Assembly (NCBI GenBank): GCA_045128175.1
Contig: JBGVRF010000132.1
Coordinates: forward strand, 1 to 28,610
DNA: 28,610 nt
DNA from: Scatosoma sp045128175
Lineage (GTDB): Bacteria; Bacillota; Clostridia; Christensenellales; Borkfalkiaceae
Direction: 5' to 3'
The notes under the pieces were generated by a model. The model was given only the letters and a program-made list of their open reading frames with translations. It was not told where the DNA came from and did not search any database. Of this stretch, positions 7,396 through 14,510 are shown in pieces. Within the stretch, counting starts at the first letter, position 1. Each line of letters starts with the position of its first letter. The position numbers and the translations under genes were made by a program.

Positions 7396-8565
7396 TTATC
7401 GGGTTCGGCGCATATACGCCGACATTCTGTCGAACGCGTCGGACAACGCGTTCATGCTCGTTGCGTACGAGATACGTACGTTGTTTTCGCCAAAGCTCCC
7501 GAACGCGCTACCCGGTACTACTGCAACTTTTTCCTTTGACAATAATCCGTTTGCAAACGCCTCGCCGCTCTGACCGCTGTTTTTTACGGAGGGAAAAGCG
7601 TAAAACGCGCCCTGCGGCTCGAAACAGTCCAGCCCCACTTCGCGGAGAGAATGTAACACGAATTTTCTGCGTTTATCATACGAGTCACGCATTTCTTCCA
7701 CCGTCGCAAACCCGTCCGAAAGTCCGTCTTTCAGGGCTTCGATCGCCGCATACTGTGACATGATCGGCGCGCACATGATGCCGTATTGATGGATTTTGAA
7801 CATTGCCTCATCGATCTCGGGCGGGGCGCAGACGTAACCCATTCGCCAGCCCGTCATCGCGAATGCTTTGGAAAATCCGCTGATATACACCGTGCGTTCC
7901 TTCATGCTTGGCAACGAAGCGATGGACGCGTGTTTTCCGCCGTAGGTCAGCTCCGCATAGATCTCGTCTGTGATGACGAGCAGATCGTGTCGGATAAGCA
8001 CCTCGGCGATCGCTTTCAGTTGCGTTTCCGTCATAATCGCGCCCGTCGGATTGTTGGGATAGGTGAGGATGATCGCTTTCGTTTTCGGCGTGATCGCCTT
8101 CTCCAAAAGTTGCGGCGTGAGCGTAAAATTATCCTCCTCGCGGCACTCCACCTGTACGGGGACGCCGTCTGCCATGAATACGAGAGGGGAATAGGAAACG
8201 TACGCGGGGTCGGGGATCAACACTTCGTCGCCCTCCTCCACACAGGCGCGCAAAACAAGATCGATCGCCTCGCTACCGCCGACCGTGACGAGGATATGCG
8301 CGGGATCGTATTCCAGCCCGAACCGTTCTTGAAGATATTGCGAAATGAGTTTTAACAGCGTGGGCAGGCCGCGATTGCCCGTATATTGGGTGTGTCCCCG
8401 TTGCAAAGACGTGATAGCGGCGGAGCGTACCTTCCAAGGCGTGACGAAATCGGGTTCGCCGACCCCGAGTGAGATCGCGCCCTCTGTCGTGCGGACGATA
8501 TCGAAAAATTTCCGTATTCCGCTGGGCTGTAAAAGTTTTGATTTTTTATTAACAAAATCGCGCAT
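7396..8565 (-). CDS. PLP-dependent aminotransferase class I/II (AlaT-like)
   Basis: A 389-residue fold type I aminotransferase, full length. Family marks in order: ISLGVGEPDF near residue 32, the substrate-binding TQYTGNRGLP, YPNNPTGA, TDEIYAEL, and SGFSKAFAMTGWRMGY with the Schiff-base lysine at about 233; an Arg near the C-terminus (NNVRISYA) would bind the substrate carboxylate. It probably transfers amino groups between alanine or another amino acid and 2-oxoglutarate. It sits downstream of an Lrp/AsnC regulator, as alaR-alaT do in Bacillus subtilis, which favours alanine aminotransferase, but aspartate/aromatic specificities cannot be excluded. The start has AGGAG nine bases upstream. 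The 158-bp leader between the two genes carries a copy of the dispersed motif (8591-8613). Confidence 0.9.
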   Translation of the reverse strand: MRDFVNKKSKLLQPSGIRKFFDIVRTTEGAISLGVGEPDFVTPWKVRSAAITSLQRGHTQYTGNRGLPTLLKLISQYLQERFGLEYDPAHILVTVGGSEAIDLVLRACVEEGDEVLIPDPAYVSYSPLVFMADGVPVQVECREEDNFTLTPQLLEKAITPKTKAIILTYPNNPTGAIMTETQLKAIAEVLIRHDLLVITDEIYAELTYGGKHASIASLPSMKERTVYISGFSKAFAMTGWRMGYVCAPPEIDEAMFKIHQYGIMCAPIMSQYAAIEALKDGLSDGFATVEEMRDSYDKRRKFVLHSLREVGLDCFEPQGAFYAFPSVKNSGQSGEAFANGLLSKEKVAVVPGSAFGSFGENNVRISYATSMNALSDAFDRMSAYMRRTR

Positions 8566-8590
8566 GACGTATGACTCCTAATTCTGAAAT

Positions 8591-8613
8591 GGGCATACCA
8601 GGTATGCGTTGAA
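8591..8613 (+). repeat. Dispersed motif, copy 1 (core only)
   Basis: The core CAGGTATGCGTTGAA (8599-8613) is identical to the other copies, but the G run is replaced so that the site becomes a near-palindrome, GCATACC-A-GGTATGC (8594-8608). It lies intergenically, 26 bases upstream of the aminotransferase start codon. Confidence 0.7.
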
Positions 8614-8723
8614 ATAGATATCCGAGGGAAGCGGATCGCAAACGTTCCGTAAACGAACTTTCCGCGCGGAGCAAAGAAGCCCGTCGGCGTATAAAGGCAA
8701 AGCAAAGTTTTCCGTAACGTCGG

Positions 8724-9215
8724 TCAAGCCTGTATGGACAAACGTAAATCCGCGTCTTCCTTTTCTGTTAGCACCCCTTCGATCTTGTACTTCTTTAAAA
8801 TGAAATGCGTTGCGGTGCTCAATACACCGTCGAAGGTAGAAATACGTTCGGAGACAAATCTCGCAACCTGCTGAAGCGTTTTGTCTTCCAAAAATACGGC
8901 AAGATCGTACGCGCCGCTCATCAGATAAACGGCTTTCACTTCGGGAAAGGCGGCGATCTGTTTGGCGATCCCGTCGAATCCCTCTTTCTTTTTCGGCGTC
9001 ACCTTGACCTCGATCAGGGCTTCAACGGGCGCGTCCTCCGCCTTTTCACTGTTGACGATGGCGGTGTATTTGACAAGTAGCCCGCTCTTTTCCATCTCTG
9101 CAATGCAGGTTTTTACCTGCGCTTCTTCCACGGACAGCATCGCGGCCAGCTTTTTCGTGTTGATCCGCGCGTCTTCTGTCAGGATATTAAGAATATCTCT
9201 TTCCAAAACAGTCAT
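8724..9215 (-). CDS. Lrp/AsnC family transcriptional regulator (AlaR-like)
   Basis: A 163-residue regulator of normal family size. The N-terminal winged helix-turn-helix (about 1-55: LERDILNILTEDARINTKKLAAML...VKTCIAEMEKSGLLVKY) is followed by the ligand-binding RAM domain (about 65-145: EALIEVKV...AFPEVKAVYLMSGAYDLAVFLE). Lrp-type proteins form octamers and sense amino acids. Being directly upstream of an alaT-like aminotransferase suggests it controls that gene in response to alanine or a similar amino acid, as AlaR does for AlaT; this is inference. GGAGAAAATAG precedes the ATG. It starts 23 bp after the small conserved gene, so the three genes form one operon from the promoter at 9533-9561. 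Confidence 0.92.
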   Translation of the reverse strand: MTVLERDILNILTEDARINTKKLAAMLSVEEAQVKTCIAEMEKSGLLVKYTAIVNSEKAEDAPVEALIEVKVTPKKKEGFDGIAKQIAAFPEVKAVYLMSGAYDLAVFLEDKTLQQVARFVSERISTFDGVLSTATHFILKKYKIEGVLTEKEDADLRLSIQA

Positions 9216-9238
9216 CTATTTTCTCCTTTTACGGTAAA

Positions 9239-9496
9239 TTACAACAAATGTTCTAAAAACAACTGATCGTATCCTAAGCTTTCCACAAAATCCCGCTCGG
9301 TAAACTTTACGTGATTGAATTTTGCAAAATTAAATATATGCGTTTTCGTCAGTACCGGCGTGGGAACGTCCAGCTCGTGACAAATCTCTGTCAAATAATC
9401 GAAAAAATGCGAGTACGTCAGCTTTTCGGGATTTTCGTAAACGTATTGTTCTTTAATATGCCCGTCCGTGATGAGTTTTGCCCATATGCGTACCAT
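9239..9496 (-). CDS. Small conserved hypothetical protein (Clostridia)
   Basis: An 85-residue soluble protein with no signal or membrane segment. It starts MVRIWAKLITDGHIKEQYVYEN and has the conserved-looking segment FFDYLTEICHELDVPTPVLTKTHIFNFAKFNHVKF. I recall near-identical short proteins of this form as uncharacterised in many Clostridia; no function is known to me. GAGGAGG eight bases before ATG and a consensus promoter just upstream mark it as the first gene of the operon with the Lrp regulator and the aminotransferase. Confidence 0.85.
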   Translation of the reverse strand: MVRIWAKLITDGHIKEQYVYENPEKLTYSHFFDYLTEICHELDVPTPVLTKTHIFNFAKFNHVKFTERDFVESLGYDQLFLEHLL

Positions 9497-9532
9497 GCGA
9501 AACGCCTCCTCAAAAAAATGTTATACAATTCC

Positions 9533-9561
9533 ATTATACACAAAATTTTTTTAAATGTAAA
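9533..9561 (-). promoter_or_regulatory. Sigma-A promoter of the small protein-lrp-aminotransferase operon
   Basis: On the minus strand TTTACA (9561-9556), a 17-base spacer and TATAAT (9538-9533). Transcription would start near 9526, about 30 bases before the ATG at 9496. Confidence 0.8.
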
Positions 9562-9589
9562 CCGTTTGAAACCAAAAATCACATTTTTC

Positions 9590-9603
9590 TGCATTATAAT
9601 GCA
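9590..9603. other. Perfect 14-bp palindrome containing TATAAT
   Basis: TGCATTATAATGCA is a perfect inverted repeat. It includes a TATAAT on the plus strand (9595-9600) upstream of the deacetylase gene, but no -35 box lies at a suitable distance. It may be an operator or a weak promoter. Otherwise 9497-9782 shows no gene. Confidence 0.35.
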
Positions 9604-9782
9604 AGATACGATTATATTTTTCGATGAGTTCTATTTCTCCGCGTTTTTGAATACAATGAACCATTCACGTATCGCAGGCAGTTTCGATCCGATGAAACGG
9701 TTTCGACAAAATTCCTTTCGGTTCGGGCTTTTTTGTCAAATTTTTTCACTGGGATCTGTGATAAACTTGGAGGACAACGAAC

Positions 9783-10586
9783 ATGATACTCTGCTTTCGC
9801 GCAAAGCGCTTTTTTGGAACACTTGGCATCGGCGCGCTGACCCTTGCGCTTGTGATCGTTATGGTCTCTACGTGCGCGTTTTGTATCCGTCGGGAACGGG
9901 AGGAGATCTCTCAAACGACGGGGGCAGGTACGAGTTCATCGCGTTCTTTGCCTATTTATTCCGTCGATACGGAAGAGAAAAAAGTTGCGATCAGTTTTGA
10001 TTGCGCGTGGGGCGTCGACTACACCGAAAAACTGTTGGAGATCATGGCGAAAAACGATGTGCGTTGCACCTTTTTCGCCGTGCAGTTCTGGGTGGAAAAA
10101 TATCCCGAATACGTAGAAAAGATCGTCGCCGCAGGGCATGAGATGGGCACGCACAGTCGTACCCACTCTTACATGAGCAAGCTTTCGGAAAACGAGATCC
10201 GCGACGAGCTGACGACGTCAGCCGCGGCGATCGAAAAGATCACGGGACAAAAAGTGACCCTTTTCCGTCCTCCCTATGGAGATTATGACAATCTCCTGAT
10301 CGATACTTGCAATTCCATGGGGATCTATCCGATCCAATGGGACGTCGATTCGCTGGATTGGAAAAACCTGTCGGGAACGGAGATCGCGATGCGAGTGGTG
10401 AACGGCGCGAAAAACGGTTCGATCATTCTTTGTCATAACAACGGTCTGCATACGGCGGAATCTTTGCCCATGATTTTTTCTACGCTGAAAAACCGCGGGT
10501 ACGAATTCGTGCCCATCAGCGAGCTGATCTATAAGGAAAATTACACCATTGACGTGAACGGCAGACAGCATTCTGCTGCGGCGTGA
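9783..10586 (+). CDS. Polysaccharide deacetylase family protein (PdaB-like, NodB domain)
   Basis: A 267-residue protein with an N-terminal signal-anchor (about residues 10-34), a short Ser/Thr linker and a NodB domain (about 65-250) facing outside the cell. Carbohydrate esterase 4 motifs are visible: SFDCAWG (71-77) in place of TFDDG, GHEMGTHSRTH with the zinc-ligand pair H124/H128, FRPPYGDY, and ILCHNN near the end. The second Asp of motif 1 is replaced by Cys74, as motif 1 also departs from TFDDG in sporulation PdaB-type proteins, so deacetylase activity is uncertain. A peptidoglycan or spore-cortex role is likely. GGAGG nine bases before ATG fixes the start. The SSB gene follows after 40 bp. 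A weak match to the dispersed motif lies at 9920-9938. Confidence 0.85.
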   Translation: MILCFRAKRFFGTLGIGALTLALVIVMVSTCAFCIRREREEISQTTGAGTSSSRSLPIYSVDTEEKKVAISFDCAWGVDYTEKLLEIMAKNDVRCTFFAVQFWVEKYPEYVEKIVAAGHEMGTHSRTHSYMSKLSENEIRDELTTSAAAIEKITGQKVTLFRPPYGDYDNLLIDTCNSMGIYPIQWDVDSLDWKNLSGTEIAMRVVNGAKNGSIILCHNNGLHTAESLPMIFSTLKNRGYEFVPISELIYKENYTIDVNGRQHSAAA

Positions 10587-10626
10587 CGGCTGTAAATAAT
10601 ATATCATTACGATTCGGAGGTATTAT

Positions 10627-11325
10627 ATGAACTACGTTACAGAAAAAAACAACAAGGTGTACGTGATGGGTGAGATCGTCAGCGAAGCTGCGTTCTCGCA
10701 CGAGGTGTACGGGGAGGGCTTTTACGAGTTTTACGTCCGCGTTATGCGGCTTTCGGGACAGGCGGATATCCTGCCCGTTACCCTGTCGGAACGGTTGATC
10801 CAGGGCGGAATGCTTACCAAGGGCAAAACGATTTGTGCGCTCGGTCAATTCAGAAGCTACAATAAGATCGAAAACGGGAAATCCCGCCTGATGCTGACGG
10901 TGTTCGTGCGCGAGCTGTTGGATGACGTGCCCGACAAAAACCCGAACAGTATTCTTTTAAGCGGCTATATCTGCAAACCGCCTATCTATCGTACCACCCC
11001 CTTTAACCGTGAGATCGCGGACGTGCTGATTGCCGTTAACCGCGCTTATAACAAATCCGATTATATCCCCTGTATTGCATGGGGAAGGAACGCGCGGTTC
11101 GTCAAAAATCTCGGCGTGGGGGATAAGATCGCCATTTCGGGACGGATCCAAAGCCGGGAATATCAGAAAAAACTGTCCGAAACGAACGTAAAGACCATGA
11201 CCGCATACGAAGTGTCGGTATCCAAACTCGCAGCGTTTGAAGCGGGGGAGGAGTTTGACATCGACAGTGAATTCGATTTGTATACCCTGCAAAACAAAGC
11301 GCCCGCCCTCGCCGCGGAATATTGA
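10627..11325 (+). CDS. Single-stranded DNA-binding protein with two OB-folds
   Basis: A 232-residue protein that reads as two tandem OB-fold domains. The first (about 8-105) begins NKVYVMGEI and ends near LTVFVREL. The second (about 112-210) begins NSILLSGYICKPPIYRT and carries the SSB-like run ADVLIAVNRAYNKSDYIPC...VGDKIAISGRIQSREY. Ordinary bacterial SSB has one OB-fold and an acidic DDDIPF-type tip; here the C-terminus is short (APALAAEY) and lacks that partner-binding tip. It probably binds single-stranded DNA, but may be a second, specialised SSB rather than the replicative one. GGAGGTATTAT just before ATG fixes the start. It follows the deacetylase on the same strand. Confidence 0.8.
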   Translation: MNYVTEKNNKVYVMGEIVSEAAFSHEVYGEGFYEFYVRVMRLSGQADILPVTLSERLIQGGMLTKGKTICALGQFRSYNKIENGKSRLMLTVFVRELLDDVPDKNPNSILLSGYICKPPIYRTTPFNREIADVLIAVNRAYNKSDYIPCIAWGRNARFVKNLGVGDKIAISGRIQSREYQKKLSETNVKTMTAYEVSVSKLAAFEAGEEFDIDSEFDLYTLQNKAPALAAEY

Positions 11326-11365
11326 TTTTATGCGTGAACGCATACATGGTAGCCGTCTACCAATA

Positions 11366-11390
11366 AAAAGCACCCGTAACGGGTGCTTTT
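11366..11390. terminator. Bidirectional intrinsic terminator
   Basis: AAAAGCACCCG (11366-11376), loop TAA, CGGGTGCTTTT (11380-11390): a perfect 11-bp stem with an A run before and a T run after. It separates the plus-strand SSB gene from the converging minus-strand gene at 11415 and can serve both. Confidence 0.9.
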
Positions 11391-11414
11391 CTCATGTGTT
11401 CAATATAATCCGAG

Positions 11415-11684
11415 TTAACTTTTCTTCCCTTTCAAGATTCCGTCACGACGACTGCGCAGGAGCTTGATCGACAATTCAAGATCGGCTTTTCGCTCCTGCA
11501 CGGCAGTCCATGCCGTTTGATATTCCTTTCTTGTTCGTTCGCTTTTTGGCAACGTCAACAACCGTTTTTCATCCGATCTCGCGTCTGCCAGCTCTCCCGA
11601 GAACTTGTCCAATATCCCATTGATCGTAAGTAATTCTTTTCTGTCTTTTTCACTTAACATAAAATCTTTTTCCTCTTTTTTCAT
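11415..11684 (-). CDS. Small helical protein of unknown function
   Basis: An 89-residue, highly charged protein predicted to be almost wholly alpha-helical (ELLTINGILDKFSGELADARSDEKRL, then WTAVQERKADLELSIKLLRSRR), probably a helical hairpin or coiled coil. I do not recognise a family. It lies 15 bp downstream of the Gly-Gly-Asn repeat gene with a good AGGAG site eight or so bases before ATG, so the two are one operon and may act together. It is cytoplasmic (no signal, no membrane segment). Confidence 0.75.
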   Translation of the reverse strand: MKKEEKDFMLSEKDRKELLTINGILDKFSGELADARSDEKRLLTLPKSERTRKEYQTAWTAVQERKADLELSIKLLRSRRDGILKGKKS

Positions 11685-11699
11685 TTTTTTAACTCCTGA

Positions 11700-12509
11700 T
11701 TAATCGGCAAAGCGCAACGGAGAGCTATCGCCGTTACTACCTTTTCTTTTTTTACCACCATTACCACCGTTACCACCATTACCACCGTTACCGCCATTAC
11801 CACCGTTACCGTCATTACCACCGTTACCACCGTTACCACCGTTACCGCCATTACCACCGTGAACGGTCATTCCGTTGTTTTTGTCGCGATCCGCGCTTTC
11901 TTTGTTTTCGTTGAAGAGAGTTTCCCAATCGAGCCCACGATCAGCATCAGTATCAGTATCATTATCGTTATCCTCCTCGGTTTCGTTTTCATTGTCGCTT
12001 CCCGACCTCGTTTGTCGCAATTTCAAATATTCGGCAAGCCCCGTTTCTGTTTCTGATTGATCTTTTTTGAACGGAAAATAGGGAATCCCATGTGAAATGT
12101 TTTCGATTGCCTCCAGATGGTCCTGCAACGTGAAGATCGCAAGCAATATCATATGTTTCAGCACCTCGGCGGAAACGTACGTCTGCTTCATGGACGTTTC
12201 CATGTGTATGTGCACGCATCCCGCGTCATCCATGCGGAAGGTCCCGCATTTCCGACTGTTGCTGACGGAATTCAGGTACGGTAGCAATGCGTGACGATAG
12301 GGCGCAGGGCAGGTGATATTCGGATAAGCCTCTACATACGCCAGCTCGGCGTCCTTGTCTATAAAACAAATGACGAAATACGTTCTTTCGTCCGTCATGA
12401 TCTGCGCTATGCCACCCGTTTTTCCGATCGAACGGAGTCCCCACATATTATGTTTTGACTCTTTGAAATATTTTTCCAGTTCGCGCAGAGTCTTTTCGTG
12501 ATTTGTCAT
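11700..12509 (-). CDS. Protein with a YbjN-like N-terminal domain and an acidic, (GGN)n low-complexity tail
   Basis: A 269-residue protein in three parts. Residues 1-150 form a globular domain (GLRSIGKTGGIAQIM..ERTYFVICFI, then FRMDDAGCVHIHMETSM) that in layout resembles YbjN/sensory-type or secretion-chaperone-like folds; I am not sure of the family. Residues about 165-195 are very acidic (NENETEEDNDNDTDTDADRG). Residues about 217-252 are runs of Gly-Gly-Asn (one Gly-Gly-Asn unit changed to N-D-G), then a basic end. No signal or membrane segment is seen. GGAGAAATTTT precedes the ATG. It is co-transcribed with the small helical protein. The region looks like an accessory insertion between housekeeping genes. 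Confidence 0.75.
   Translation of the reverse strand: MTNHEKTLRELEKYFKESKHNMWGLRSIGKTGGIAQIMTDERTYFVICFIDKDAELAYVEAYPNITCPAPYRHALLPYLNSVSNSRKCGTFRMDDAGCVHIHMETSMKQTYVSAEVLKHMILLAIFTLQDHLEAIENISHGIPYFPFKKDQSETETGLAEYLKLRQTRSGSDNENETEEDNDNDTDTDADRGLDWETLFNENKESADRDKNNGMTVHGGNGGNGGNGGNGGNDGNGGNGGNGGNGGNGGNGGKKRKGSNGDSSPLRFAD
11753..11861 (-). repeat. 9-bp/3-codon tandem repeat coding for Gly-Gly-Asn
   Basis: On the plus strand the pattern is TACCACCGT/TACCACCAT repeated about a dozen times with third-base changes (GCC for ACC) and one interrupted unit (GTCATTACC). Repeats in multiples of nine keep the frame, so copy number can change without breaking the gene. Confidence 0.85.
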
Positions 12510-12576
12510 AAAATTTCTCCTTTTTATTGTTTCATTCTTCCGATCACGTTCCTATTATAAACGATAAAAACGAAAA

Positions 12577-12593
12577 AGCATGTCATATGCGAA
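12577..12593. other. Small inverted repeat in the divergent intergenic region
   Basis: GTCAT-ATGCGAA-ATGAC lies between the minus-strand gene starting at 12509 and the ABC exporter starting at 12744. It could be an operator; five-base arms are weak evidence. No other gene is visible in 12510-12743. Confidence 0.3.
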
Positions 12594-12711
12594 ATGACAA
12601 ATATTTTTTACCGAAAAATTGGGGAGCAAAAGGCTGTACCATCGGATGTGTACGGAACTATATATTAAGGAAGTTAAGTAGGCATTTTTTATGACGGTGC
12701 GCCGCATTTCC

Positions 12712-12740
12712 TTGCATTCTCGCGACAGAAATGGTATAAT
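12712..12740 (+). promoter_or_regulatory. Promoter immediately at the ABC exporter start codon
   Basis: TTGCAT (12712-12717), 17-base spacer, TATAAT (12735-12740). The first ATG of the exporter is at 12744, so transcription would begin at or just after the start codon region, giving a leaderless mRNA. No Shine-Dalgarno precedes 12744 or 12750. Confidence 0.6.
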
Positions 12741-12743
12741 AAA

Positions 12744-14510
12744 ATGGATATGAAGAAAATTTTTACCTATTTTAAACCTTATAAATGGCAGAGCTTGTTA
12801 GGACCGCTGTTCAAATTGTTGGAAGCGACGTTCGAGCTTCTTGTGCCTTTTATTGTGAGCCTTATTGTAGATAAAGGACTGGGAGAGCGCGTAAACGGCG
12901 CGTATCCGTACGCGGACAAAACGTATATCGTTTGGATGTGCGTCGTTCTTGTCGTTTTCGGCTTGTTAGGGCTTCTATTTTCCGTTATCGCGCAATATTT
13001 CGCGGCACGTACGGCGACGGGTGTTTCCGCGGGCGTGCGGCGGGATCTGTTCAAAAAAATGCAATCGCTCAGCTATAAAGACGTCGATAAAATGGGCGCG
13101 GCAACCATGCTCACACGCATGACTAACGACGTAGATCAGTTGCAATCGGGTATCAATTTGTTTTTGCGCCTGTTTTTGCGATCGCCGTTTATCGTGTTCG
13201 GCGCCATGACCGTTGCGTATATCATCGACCCCGCCTCCTTCGGCGTGTTTGCGGGCACAATCGTCGTGCTTGCTGTCGTCGTGTTTGCGGTCATGTTCAT
13301 TTGCATGCCGCTGTATAAAAAGACGCAGGCAGGTCTTGACAAAGTGCTGCTCTCCACTCGCGAAAATCTTACGGGCGCAAGAGTCCTTCGCGCGTTTTGT
13401 CAGGAGGAGGAAGAACGCGAAATTTTTGAAGCCCGCAACGAAAGCCTGACGAAGGGCAGAAAGTTCGTCGGCGGCATCGCGGCGATTACCAATCCGCTTA
13501 CCTACGTTTTGGTCAACTTTGCGACCGTTCTTCTTTTGTGGACGGGCGCGATCCGTGTGGACGGCGGCGCGTTGACGCAGGGCGAAATGCTCGCGCTCTA
13601 CAATCTTATGGGACAGATCTTGATCGAGCTTATCAAGCTTGCAAACCTTATCGTCACGGTCACCAAAGCGGCGGCGTGCGGCAGCCGTATCGAATCGGTG
13701 CTGGAGTTGCAACCTTCCTTGATCGTGCTGTCCGACGATCGGTCGCCAACGCAAGCGTGTGAAACCGCGCCGTTTATCGAATTCAAAAACGTATCCATGC
13801 GCTATGTCGAGGGCGCGGACGAAGCGCTTTCGAGCGTGACCTTTTCCGTGCGTCGAGGTGAAACGGTCGGCGTCATTGGCGGTACGGGTTCGGGCAAGTC
13901 CACACTCGTCAATCTGATCCCCCATTTTTACGACGTAAGCGGGGGGCAGGTATGCGTTGACGGCAAGGACGTGCGTAGCGAAAGCATACAGAAAACGCTT
14001 CGGGAACGTATCGGCATAGTGCCGCAAAAGGCAGTACTTTTTAAAGGTACGATCCGTGAAAATCTACTTTGGGGCAGGTCGGATGCGACGGACGAAGAAT
14101 TGATGGCGGCGGCACGTATCGCGCAGGCGGAAGAGGTGGTCAATGAAAAGGGCGGGTTGGACGCCCTCGTAGAACAGGGCGGGAAAAACTTTTCCGGCGG
14201 TCAGAAACAACGCCTCACTATTGCCCGCGCGCTGGTGAGAGATCCCGAGATCCTCATTCTCGACGACTCGTCATCCGCGCTCGATTACGCAACAGACGCG
14301 GCGCTTCGCAAGGCCATTCGCGGTTTGGAAACGACGGTGTTTATCGTTTCTCAACGTGCGTCGTCCGTGCGCGACGCGGATAAGATCGTCGTGCTTGATG
14401 AAGGTAACGTCGTTGGTATCGGCAAACACGAAGAGCTGATGGCTTCTTGCGAGGTCTATCGCGAAATTTATTTCTCACAATACAATGAAACGGGAGGGGC
14501 AAGCGCATGA
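12744..14510 (+). CDS. ABC exporter half-transporter A (degenerate ATPase site)
   Basis: A 588-residue half-transporter: six-helix exporter membrane domain (about 15-310) fused to an ATP-binding domain (about 340-585). Walker A is GGTGSGKST (379-387), signature FSGGQ (483-487), Walker B ILILDD (503-508). The catalytic Glu after Walker B is Asp508 and the H-loop His is Gln537 (IVSQR). Such changes mark the non-catalytic partner of heterodimeric exporters (LmrC, TM287 type). The next gene overlaps by 4 bp (ATGA) and supplies the active half. The substrate (drug, lipid or peptide) is not evident. There is no Shine-Dalgarno; ATG 12744 or ATG 12750 could be used. A copy of the dispersed motif encodes GGQVCVD at 400-406, in the strand where others have G.I.IDG. 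Confidence 0.92.
   Translation: MDMKKIFTYFKPYKWQSLLGPLFKLLEATFELLVPFIVSLIVDKGLGERVNGAYPYADKTYIVWMCVVLVVFGLLGLLFSVIAQYFAARTATGVSAGVRRDLFKKMQSLSYKDVDKMGAATMLTRMTNDVDQLQSGINLFLRLFLRSPFIVFGAMTVAYIIDPASFGVFAGTIVVLAVVVFAVMFICMPLYKKTQAGLDKVLLSTRENLTGARVLRAFCQEEEEREIFEARNESLTKGRKFVGGIAAITNPLTYVLVNFATVLLLWTGAIRVDGGALTQGEMLALYNLMGQILIELIKLANLIVTVTKAAACGSRIESVLELQPSLIVLSDDRSPTQACETAPFIEFKNVSMRYVEGADEALSSVTFSVRRGETVGVIGGTGSGKSTLVNLIPHFYDVSGGQVCVDGKDVRSESIQKTLRERIGIVPQKAVLFKGTIRENLLWGRSDATDEELMAAARIAQAEEVVNEKGGLDALVEQGGKNFSGGQKQRLTIARALVRDPEILILDDSSSALDYATDAALRKAIRGLETTVFIVSQRASSVRDADKIVVLDEGNVVGIGKHEELMASCEVYREIYFSQYNETGGASA
13942..13960 (+). repeat. Dispersed motif, copy 2 (in ABC exporter A)
   Basis: GGGGGCAGGTATGCGTTGA, identical to the consensus over 19 bases, read in frame as GGG-CAG-GTA-TGC-GTT (G-Q-V-C-V). 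Confidence 0.85.

Noticed and set aside
9920..9938. Motif-like GGGGGCAGGTACGAGTTCA in the deacetylase gene
   Set aside because: Three mismatches in 19 bases; kept out of the repeat features and used only as a comment on reading frames.
11333..11350. AACGCATACATGG after the SSB gene as a minus-strand motif copy
   Set aside because: It shares only about 13 bases with one mismatch and lacks the G run; it could be a decayed copy but I cannot support it.
14080..14096. GGGGCAGGTCGGATGCG in ABC exporter A as another motif copy
   Set aside because: It needs a three-base insertion to fit and lacks the GTTGAA end; treated as chance.
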